Positions 6,654 through 11,448 of a stretch of DNA of 11,448 nucleotides are shown here, in pieces. The DNA is taken from positions 1 to 11,448 of the forward strand of contig CAIWCQ010000086.1 of NCBI GenBank assembly GCA_903911165.1, given 5' to 3'. This stretch comes from an uncultured Actinomycetes bacterium (lineage in GTDB: Bacteria; Actinomycetota; Actinomycetes; Mycobacteriales; Mycobacteriaceae). Each line of letters begins with the position of its first letter. Position 1 is the stretch's first letter. Below the pieces are notes generated by a model. It was not told the origin of the DNA, did not search any database, and saw only the letters and a program-made list of their open reading frames with translations. The translations under genes were made by a program, and so were the position numbers.

Positions 6654-7400
6654 ATGGTTGAGTCCACGCTAATTCTGCTTCGCCACGGCCAGAGCCAGTG
6701 GAACGCAAGCAACCAGTTCACCGGCTGGGTCGACGTCGATCTGACCGACAAGGGCCGCGCCGAGGCGCGGCGGGCCGGCGAACTCATCGCCGCCGGCGAT
6801 CGTCAACCCGACGTGCTCTACACCTCGCTGCTGCGCCGTGCGATCACCACCGCGCACCTGGCTCTCGACGCCGCCGATCGGCTGTGGATCCCGGTGCATC
6901 GCAACTGGCGACTCAATGAGCGGCACTACGGTGCGCTGCAGGGCCTCGACAAGGCCGAGACCAAGGCCAAGTACGGCGAAGAGCAGTTCATGCAGTGGCG
7001 GCGCAGCTATGACATCCCGCCGCCGCCGATTGAGAAGGGCAGCACCTACAGCCAGGACGCCGACCCGCGTTACGCCGACATCGGCGGCGGGCCGCTGACC
7101 GAGTGCCTCGCCGATGTGGTCGCCCGGTTCGCCCCCTATTACGAGCAGACCATCGCCGATGACCTCAAGGCCGGAAAGACCGTTCTGATCGTCGCGCACG
7201 GCAACTCGCTGCGAGCACTGGTGAAATACCTCGACGATATGTCCGACGCGGACGTCATCGGACTCAACATTCCCACCGGCGTTCCCTTGCGCTATGACCT
7301 CGACGATCAGGGTAGGCCGGTGGTCGCCGGGGGTACCTACCTCGACCCCGAGGCCGCCGCCGCCGGCGCGGCCGCGGTGGCCAAGCAGGGCACGAAGTAG
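6654..7400 (+). CDS. gpm1: 2,3-bisphosphoglycerate-dependent phosphoglycerate mutase
   Basis: This enzyme interconverts 3- and 2-phosphoglycerate in glycolysis and gluconeogenesis through a phosphohistidine. The 248 residues contain the full dPGM set: the phosphoacceptor His11 in [23 protein letters not shown] (22-34), the Arg pair in SLLRRAITT (58-66), the acid/base Glu89 in [11 protein letters not shown], and the second histidine His182 in [10 protein letters not shown]. The length equals that of the M. tuberculosis enzyme (249). The motif has Gln where most members have Glu (RHGES), a substitution seen in other family members. ATG 6654 is chosen over the longer open frame from 6543, which runs through the ybjN gene. 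No good Shine-Dalgarno is visible. The TAG stop lies inside the first unit of the PHO-box-like repeat that precedes senX3. Confidence 0.95.
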   Translation: MVESTLILLRHGQSQWNASNQFTGWVDVDLTDKGRAEARRAGELIAAGDRQPDVLYTSLLRRAITTAHLALDAADRLWIPVHRNWRLNERHYGALQGLDKAETKAKYGEEQFMQWRRSYDIPPPPIEKGSTYSQDADPRYADIGGGPLTECLADVVARFAPYYEQTIADDLKAGKTVLIVAHGNSLRALVKYLDDMSDADVIGLNIPTGVPLRYDLDDQGRPVVAGGTYLDPEAAAAGAAAVAKQGTK

Positions 7401-7425
7401 AACATCCGGTGAACAGCGGCCGAAC
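7397..7425. promoter_or_regulatory. PHO-box-like triple repeat upstream of senX3 (candidate RegX3 site)
   Basis: Three heptamers of the form GNNGAAC start exactly 11 bases apart: GTAGAAC (7397-7403), GGTGAAC (7408-7414) and GCCGAAC (7419-7425). On the other strand they read GTTCGGC, GTTCACC, GTTCTAC. Eleven-base direct repeats of GTTCAYC type are the operator form of actinobacterial PhoB-class regulators. RegX3 is such a regulator and is known to control its own operon. The first unit includes the gpm1 stop codon. The element ends about 70 bases before the senX3 -10 candidate. Confidence 0.6.
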
Positions 7426-7494
7426 TCCTCCCTCGGAAGTTGTGACGTTGTTCGATTCGGCCCCATGGTGTTTGGGTGACGTTCGCCCAATGCG

Positions 7495-7500
7495 TACGCT
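7495..7500 (+). promoter_or_regulatory. -10 element of a leaderless senX3 transcript
   Basis: TACGCT fits TANNNT and is followed by six bases (TTGCCC) and the GTG at 7507, so transcription would begin on the start codon itself. No Shine-Dalgarno precedes that GTG. The sequence upstream contains an 8-base direct repeat, GTGACGTT, at 7442-7449 and 7476-7483, of unknown meaning. Confidence 0.5.
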
Positions 7501-7506
7501 TTGCCC

Positions 7507-8724
7507 GTGAGTGTTGGGGCGGTGGCGCTGAGCGTCGCTGCAGGGTTGACAGGGGTTCTGGCGGGCCTCGGGCTGGGAGCAGTTCTCGGCACCAGGGCTC
7601 TTCCCTGGCGCCGCGATCGTGGCCGGTCTATCGGAAACGACGGCGATCCATCGATGTCCGAACTGCTCCAACGGGTGGTCTCCGCCGCTCCGATCGGTGT
7701 GGTGGTGATCGGCACCTCCCGCGAGATCGTGGTCAGCAACCAGCGCGCGGAGGAACTGGGACTGGTGCGTGAGCGAGTGCTCGATGACCGGGTGTGGGTG
7801 GCGGCGCAGCGCACCTTGATCAGCGGCGCCGACGGCGATATCGACCTGCTTGCTCCGCTCGGCTCCTCACCCGGCCGGCGTGGACTGTCGGTGCGCGGGC
7901 ATGTGCGACTACTTCGGGCTGAGGAACCGCTGCTTGCGGTCGTTTATCTCGATGATCAGTCTGAGCAGGCCCGGATGGAGGCCAGCCGCCGGGACTTCGT
8001 CGCCAACGTCAGCCACGAGTTGAAGACTCCGGTGGCGGCGATGGGCGTGCTCGCCGAGGCGATGCTGGAGTCCGCCGACGACCCGGATACCTCGCAAAGG
8101 TTCGGGCGCAAGCTGCTGACCGAATCCCAGCGACTAGCGGGCATGATCGGCGAGCTGATCGAACTGTCCCGGCTTCAGGGTGCCGAGCGGCTTCCCGATC
8201 TTGTCAGGGTTGATGTCGATACCGTTGTGCAGGAGGCGATTTCGCGTTACAAGGTAGCCGCCGACACTGCTGACATTACGGTAAACACCGACGACCCGAC
8301 CGACTTTGCAGTACTCGGGGATCAGCCTTTGCTGGTCACCGCGGTGGCCAACCTGATCTCGAACGCGATCGCCTACTCCCCGGATGGATCTTCGGTGTCG
8401 ATCAGCCGTCGGCGCTACCGCGAGTTAATCGAGATTGCCGTCACCGACCGCGGCATCGGAATCGCGAAAGCCGATCAGGAACGAGTTTTCGAGCGTTTCT
8501 TCCGGGTGGACAAAGCGCGATCCCGCACCACTGGGGGGACCGGTCTGGGCTTGGCCATCGTCAAACACGTCGCCGCAAACCACAACGGCACCATCCGGCT
8601 GTGGAGCCGTCCCGGGACCGGATCAACGTTCACTCTGTCGATCCCGGTCTACCCGGATGAACTTGCCCGTTCCGATGATGTTGACGAATCCGACGACCAC
8701 GTCGGGGGAGAGGAGGCGCAGTGA
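7507..8724 (+). CDS. senX3: Sensor histidine kinase SenX3
   Basis: SenX3 senses phosphate status at the membrane with the Pst system and phosphorylates or dephosphorylates RegX3. In the 405 residues there is a hydrophobic N-terminal segment (about 2-28, membrane anchor), a PAS-like domain (about 52-150), and the HisKA domain with His170 in [13 protein letters not shown]. The HATPase domain follows, with N box Asn286 ([10 protein letters not shown]), G1 box Asp314 (VTDRGIGIA), F box ERVFERFF (327-334 region) and G2 GGTGLGLAI (343-351). All residues needed for activity are present. The acidic tail differs from that of M. tuberculosis SenX3. GTG 7507 is preferred to the TTG two codons earlier because a TANNNT element puts the transcript start there. 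The stop overlaps the regX3 start as GTGA; there is no MIRU-type spacer. Confidence 0.95.
   Translation: MSVGAVALSVAAGLTGVLAGLGLGAVLGTRALPWRRDRGRSIGNDGDPSMSELLQRVVSAAPIGVVVIGTSREIVVSNQRAEELGLVRERVLDDRVWVAAQRTLISGADGDIDLLAPLGSSPGRRGLSVRGHVRLLRAEEPLLAVVYLDDQSEQARMEASRRDFVANVSHELKTPVAAMGVLAEAMLESADDPDTSQRFGRKLLTESQRLAGMIGELIELSRLQGAERLPDLVRVDVDTVVQEAISRYKVAADTADITVNTDDPTDFAVLGDQPLLVTAVANLISNAIAYSPDGSSVSISRRRYRELIEIAVTDRGIGIAKADQERVFERFFRVDKARSRTTGGTGLGLAIVKHVAANHNGTIRLWSRPGTGSTFTLSIPVYPDELARSDDVDESDDHVGGEEAQ
8707..8716 (+). promoter_or_regulatory. Strong ribosome binding site for regX3 inside senX3
   Basis: GGAGAGGAGG lies within the last codons of senX3 and ends four bases before the regX3 GTG at 8721. 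It is the strongest Shine-Dalgarno in the window and, with the GTGA overlap, suggests regX3 is made in amounts equal to or above SenX3 from one transcript. Confidence 0.7.
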
Positions 8725-9407
8725 CCAGGGTTCTGATCGTCGAGGATGAGGAGTCGCTGGCCGATCCGCTGGCCTATCTACTTCGCAAGGAGGGTTTCGA
8801 AGCCACGGTGGCTACCGACGGACCCGCCGCCCTCGCCGAGTTCGACGAGTCCGGTGCCGACATCGTGCTGCTCGACCTAATGCTGCCAGGGATGAGTGGG
8901 ACGGATGTCTGTAAGCAACTGCGGTTGCGCTCCAGCGTCCCGGTGATCATGTTGACGGCGCGCGACAGCGAACTCGACAAGGTGCTCGGCCTCGAACTCG
9001 GCGCCGACGACTACGTCACCAAGCCGTATTCCGCCCGCGAGTTGATCGCCCGGATCCGGGCAGTGTTGCGCCGCGGCACCGACGCCGACGATGTCGGATA
9101 CGGCGATGCGCTGCTGGAGTCCGGCCCGGTGCGGATGGATGTCGAGCGCCACGTCGTCAGCGTCCACGGTGATCAGATCGCGCTGCCGCTCAAGGAGTTC
9201 GACCTCTTGGAGTATCTGTTGCGGAACAAGGGCCGGGTGCTGACCCGCGGCCAGCTGATCGATCGCGTCTGGGGCGCAGACTACGTCGGCGATACCAAGA
9301 CTCTCGACGTTCACGTCAAACGCCTGCGGTCAAAGATCGAGGCCGACCCGGCCAACCCGGCTCGCCTGATGACGGTGCGCGGGCTTGGCTACAAGCTGGA
9401 GGGTTAG
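8721..9407 (+). CDS. regX3: Response regulator RegX3
   Basis: An OmpR/PhoB-family response regulator of 228 residues, the partner of SenX3 and activator of phosphate-starvation genes. The receiver domain (1-120) has the acidic pair Glu8/Asp9, the phosphoacceptor Asp52 in VLLDLMLPG, Thr79 in MLTARD and Lys101 in [13 protein letters not shown]. The winged-helix DNA-binding domain (about 130-226) has [25 protein letters not shown], the recognition helix [14 protein letters not shown] and the wing [14 protein letters not shown]. The length is one residue different from M. tuberculosis RegX3 (227). Its start overlaps senX3 by 4 bases. Its stop overlaps the stop of the convergent cysteine-rich gene by 4 bases, so no terminator fits between them. 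A PHO-box-like element before senX3 suggests autoregulation. Confidence 0.96.
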   Translation: MTRVLIVEDEESLADPLAYLLRKEGFEATVATDGPAALAEFDESGADIVLLDLMLPGMSGTDVCKQLRLRSSVPVIMLTARDSELDKVLGLELGADDYVTKPYSARELIARIRAVLRRGTDADDVGYGDALLESGPVRMDVERHVVSVHGDQIALPLKEFDLLEYLLRNKGRVLTRGQLIDRVWGADYVGDTKTLDVHVKRLRSKIEADPANPARLMTVRGLGYKLEG

Positions 9408-10186
9408 CTCGACGACGCCGCGCTGGTAGCCGGGTGGACCGCGATGAGCGGGAAACCGCTGCGCCGCTTGCACATCGCGGCCAGTTCGGAGTAGGCCTTC
9501 TTGCCGAGCAACTCGGTGAGCTCGGCGGCAAGTGATTTCCACACCGGCTCCCGACCAACATGCGCGGCTGGGTCGGCGGTGCAGTACCAGTGCAGGTCCT
9601 GTCCGCCTTCGCCCCACCCGCGCCGGTCGTACTCGGTGATCGTGGTCTTGAGGATCTCGGTGCCGTCGGGCCGGGTAATCCAGTCCTGGCTGCGCCGAAT
9701 CGGCAACTGCCAACACACCTCCGGCTTCATTGTCAGTGGTTCGACACCAAGCTTGAGAGCCTTGCTGTGCAGCGCGCAACCGATACCACCGTCGAATCCG
9801 GGGCGGTTGAGAAAGATGCAGGCTCCCTTGTACTTGCGGGTGCGTAGATTCGGCTCGTCCTCGTAGGAGTCCATCTCCAGGTAGCCCTTGCGGCCCATTC
9901 CCTTGCTACGGAACTGCCAGTCCTCATCGGTCAGCTTTTCCACGGCGGCGTCGAGGTTGGCGCGGTCGTCGTCGTCGGAGAGGAACGCGCCGTGGGAGCA
10001 GCACCCGTCGTCGGGGCGGCCGGCCACGGTGCCCTGGCAGGCGGGGGTGCCGTAAACGCACGTCCACCGCGATAACAGCCAGGTCAGGTCTGCGGCGATC
10101 AGATGCTCGCCATCGCCCGGGTCATAGAACTCCACCCACTCGCGGGGGAAGTCCAATTCGACCTCGCCGGGGTGCTTGATCGTCAC
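9404..10186 (-). CDS. Cysteine-rich conserved protein (Rv0495c-like)
   Basis: A 260-residue soluble protein that I recognise as the Rv0495c family; its function is not established. Nine cysteines stand out: Cys43, 50, 62 and 63 (CVYGTPAC...DDGCC), Cys123 (GACIFLN), Cys137 (GIGCALH), Cys158 (EVCWQLP), Cys202 (WYCTAD) and Cys239. The order C-x6-C, CC, C-x-FL, GC-x-LH resembles the metal-binding cysteine pattern of YkgJ/UPF0153-type proteins, so a zinc or iron-sulfur site is plausible but inferred. The GTG at 10186 is the only possible upstream start: an in-frame TGA lies at 10216-10214 with no other start codon between. There is no Shine-Dalgarno before it, and an 8-codon micro-ORF ends across it. 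It is divergent from ppx1 and converges with regX3, overlapping it by 4 bases. Confidence 0.88.
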   Translation of the reverse strand: MTIKHPGEVELDFPREWVEFYDPGDGEHLIAADLTWLLSRWTCVYGTPACQGTVAGRPDDGCCSHGAFLSDDDDRANLDAAVEKLTDEDWQFRSKGMGRKGYLEMDSYEDEPNLRTRKYKGACIFLNRPGFDGGIGCALHSKALKLGVEPLTMKPEVCWQLPIRRSQDWITRPDGTEILKTTITEYDRRGWGEGGQDLHWYCTADPAAHVGREPVWKSLAAELTELLGKKAYSELAAMCKRRSGFPLIAVHPATSAASSS

Positions 10187-10209
10187 AGGAACAGACGGTA
10201 GCCGATCAT
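10183..10209 (-). CDS. Eight-codon micro-ORF overlapping the Rv0495c-like start
   Basis: On the minus strand ATG 10209 reads M-I-G-Y-R-L-F-L and stops at TGA 10185-10183, which overlaps the GTG of the cysteine-rich gene as GTGA. A purine-rich GGGAGGTGGG (10226-10217) lies about 7-10 bases before this ATG, a good Shine-Dalgarno, while the main GTG has none. This suggests translation enters at the micro-ORF and couples to the main gene. No peptide evidence is available. Confidence 0.4.
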   Translation of the reverse strand: MIGYRLFL

Positions 10210-10248
10210 GCCCTCACCCACCTCCCGGCGGATGGTGTTGGTTCCCGC

Positions 10249-10254
10249 TAGGTT
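10249..10254 (+). promoter_or_regulatory. -10 element of a leaderless ppx1 transcript
   Basis: TAGGTT fits TANNNT and is followed by six bases (GAATGG) and the GTG at 10261, the same spacing as before senX3. No Shine-Dalgarno is present before the GTG. No convincing -35 is seen in the 74-base divergent gap. Confidence 0.5.
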
Positions 10255-10260
10255 GAATGG

Positions 10261-11274
10261 GTGCGATTGGGCGTTCTCGACGTGGGCAGCAACACGGTGC
10301 ACCTGCTGGTGGTTGATGCACACCGCGGTGGGCACCCGACGCCGATGAGTTCGACCAAGGCCGCCCTGCGCCTCGCCGAGGCGATCGACGACTCCGGTCG
10401 CCTCACTCGGCGCGGCGCAGACAAACTCGTCGATACCGTCTCGGAGTTCGCCAAGATTGCGGCCAGTTCAGGTTGCGCGGAGCTGATGGCGTTCGCGACG
10501 TCGGCGGTGCGCGACGCGAAGAACTCCGACGAGGTGCTGAGCCGGGTGAGGTCGCAAACCGGGGTTGATCTTCAGGCGCTCACCGGCGTCGACGAATCAC
10601 GGCTCACTTTCCTGGCGGTGCGGCGCTGGTACGGCTGGAGTGCAGGCCGCATCATCAACCTCGACATCGGCGGTGGGTCGCTGGAGTTGTCGACCGGGGT
10701 GGATGAGGCACCTGATATCGCGCTGTCGCTGCCGCTCGGTGCGGGTCGATTGACCAGGGAATGGCTGCCCGATGATCCGCCGGGCCGACGGCGGGTGGCG
10801 ATGCTGCGGGACTGGCTGGACACTGAACTGTCCCAGGCCGCCAAAACGGTGCTGGAGGCCGGGGCACCTGACCTTGCGGTGGGTAGTTCGAAGACGTTCC
10901 GATCGCTGGCCAGGCTCACCGGCGCAGCGCCATCGGCCGACGGGCCACGGGCCAAACGGACCCTCACCGCCAACGGCTTGCGGCAGCTGATTGCCTTCAT
11001 CTCTAGGATGACTGCGGCAGATCGTGCCGAACTGGAAGGAGTGAGCGCCGAGCGGGCGCCACAGATCGTGGCCGGTGCGCTGGTTGCGGAGGCGAGTATG
11101 CGAGCAATGTCGTTGGAATCGGTGGACATCTGTCCCTGGGCTCTGCGAGAGGGCGTCATTTTGCGCCGCCTTGATCGCGAGGCCGACGGAACGGCCCTGA
11201 TGGACCCCGCTCGCGGGGACGGCCGGCACCCTGATCGGCTGGTCGGCGGCCGCTCGAGAAGCGAGAAACCATGA
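10261..11274 (+). CDS. ppx1: Exopolyphosphatase, PPX1 type (Ppx/GppA family)
   Basis: A Ppx/GppA-family phosphatase of the actin-like ATPase fold, 337 residues, closely like M. tuberculosis Rv0496 (PPX1), which degrades short-chain inorganic polyphosphate. The phosphate-binding loops are visible: [13 protein letters not shown] (7-19) and [10 protein letters not shown] (134-143). The catalytic Glu112 is in [13 protein letters not shown], and conserved [14 protein letters not shown] (156-169) and [13 protein letters not shown] (209-221) follow. It lacks the C-terminal HD-type domain of E. coli Ppx, as PPX1 proteins do. The tail after about residue 310 is variable. The GTG start sits 6 bases after a TANNNT element and is probably leaderless. 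The stop overlaps the next start as ATGA. Its position near senX3-regX3 fits a role in phosphate homeostasis, but the genes are not one operon here. Confidence 0.93.
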   Translation: MRLGVLDVGSNTVHLLVVDAHRGGHPTPMSSTKAALRLAEAIDDSGRLTRRGADKLVDTVSEFAKIAASSGCAELMAFATSAVRDAKNSDEVLSRVRSQTGVDLQALTGVDESRLTFLAVRRWYGWSAGRIINLDIGGGSLELSTGVDEAPDIALSLPLGAGRLTREWLPDDPPGRRRVAMLRDWLDTELSQAAKTVLEAGAPDLAVGSSKTFRSLARLTGAAPSADGPRAKRTLTANGLRQLIAFISRMTAADRAELEGVSAERAPQIVAGALVAEASMRAMSLESVDICPWALREGVILRRLDREADGTALMDPARGDGRHPDRLVGGRSRSEKP

Positions 11275-11448
11275 GCTCGTCGGAGGACAGCACTCGACCG
11301 ATCTCGGTGGCCGAATTGCTGGCTCGCAATGGAACGATCGGCGCTCCGCCGGTCGGCGGCCGGCGCCGGCGCCGGCGCGGCAACAGTCTCGCGGTGAGCG
11401 TGGCAGAGCTCACCGGCGAGATTCCGGTCATCGTCGATCCGGTTGCCG
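11271..11448 (+). CDS. N-terminal part of an Rv0497-like membrane protein (partial, runs off the right edge)
   Basis: Fifty-nine codons are visible from ATG 11271, which overlaps the ppx1 stop as ATGA. The protein begins [20 protein letters not shown], continues with [10 protein letters not shown], a run of six arginines (residues 30-35), and [12 protein letters not shown]. The repeated VAEL(L/T) motifs and the arginine run are typical of Rv0497, annotated in M. tuberculosis as a transmembrane protein of about 310 residues with unknown function. The visible part is a polar cytoplasmic N-terminus; the membrane part would lie beyond the window. The overlap with ppx1 indicates translational coupling. 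Confidence 0.8.
   Translation, partial: MSSSEDSTRPISVAELLARNGTIGAPPVGGRRRRRRGNSLAVSVAELTGEIPVIVDPVA
11360..11375. repeat. GC-only hexamer repeat forming a 16-base palindrome
   Basis: CCGGCGCCGGCGCCGG is its own reverse complement and consists of CGGCGC units. It encodes the arginine run of the Rv0497-like protein, so it is most simply a codon-run effect, prone to slippage. Confidence 0.7.

Noticed and set aside
7501..7506. TTG at 7501 as the senX3 start
   Set aside because: The GTG at 7507 is placed exactly where a transcript from TACGCT would begin; the TTG would lie upstream of that transcript start.
11355..11380. The GC palindrome as a terminator or regulator site
   Set aside because: It is inside the Rv0497-like coding sequence and is explained by a run of CGG/CGC arginine codons.
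1..11448. tRNA, rRNA, riboswitch, phage or insertion-sequence features
   Set aside because: Nothing matching was seen; genes fill nearly all of the window and the longest non-coding gap is about 106 bases (7401-7506).

Overview
The window is a GC-rich stretch of an actinobacterial chromosome. It is almost certainly from a Mycobacterium/Mycolicibacterium-type organism. It carries mshA (mycothiol synthesis), senX3-regX3, gpm1, murB and a PPX1-type exopolyphosphatase, in the order known from the Rv0479c-Rv0497 interval of M. tuberculosis. That comparison is from memory of family sequences and gene order; no search was run. Nothing here looks like a mobile element, prophage, CRISPR array or defence island. 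I do not see a complete undescribed system. The unusual signals are small ones: start-site architecture, short tandem duplications and regulatory repeats.

Positions 1-2839 are a compact minus-strand run of five genes with gaps of 15-53 bases. In transcription order they are two tandem DUF2505 paralogues, a class I SAM-methyltransferase-like protein, a nitrilase-superfamily amidohydrolase, and the 5' end of a membrane-protein gene resembling Rv0479c. A 45-base divergent region separates this run from murB (plus strand). That region holds a 20-base tandem duplication which places a 7-codon micro-ORF in front of murB. murB converges on a short-chain dehydrogenase (minus strand), with 3 bases between the stops.

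The dehydrogenase and mshA diverge from a short region (about 4700-4750) holding two 13-base direct repeats. mshA overlaps a YbjN-family gene by 4 bases, and gpm1 follows 26 bases later. The gpm1-senX3 gap has three GAAC-type repeats at exact 11-base spacing, which look like a PHO box for RegX3, and a leaderless promoter. senX3 and regX3 overlap by 4 bases. regX3 converges with, and overlaps by 4 bases, a cysteine-rich Rv0495c-like gene. That gene diverges from ppx1, which overlaps the start of an Rv0497-like gene cut off by the window end.

Functionally this is housekeeping: peptidoglycan precursor synthesis, mycothiol synthesis, glycolysis, phosphate sensing and polyphosphate turnover. Several genes share a start pattern of TANNNT, 6-7 bases, then ATG or GTG, as expected for leaderless mycobacterial transcripts. 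Compared with M. tuberculosis as I recall it, there is no lprQ or Rv0485 between murB and mshA, no Rv0492c-Rv0494 after regX3, and no MIRU repeat between senX3 and regX3. A methyltransferase gene and a second DUF2505 gene are present in addition. No non-coding stretch exceeds about 110 bases.
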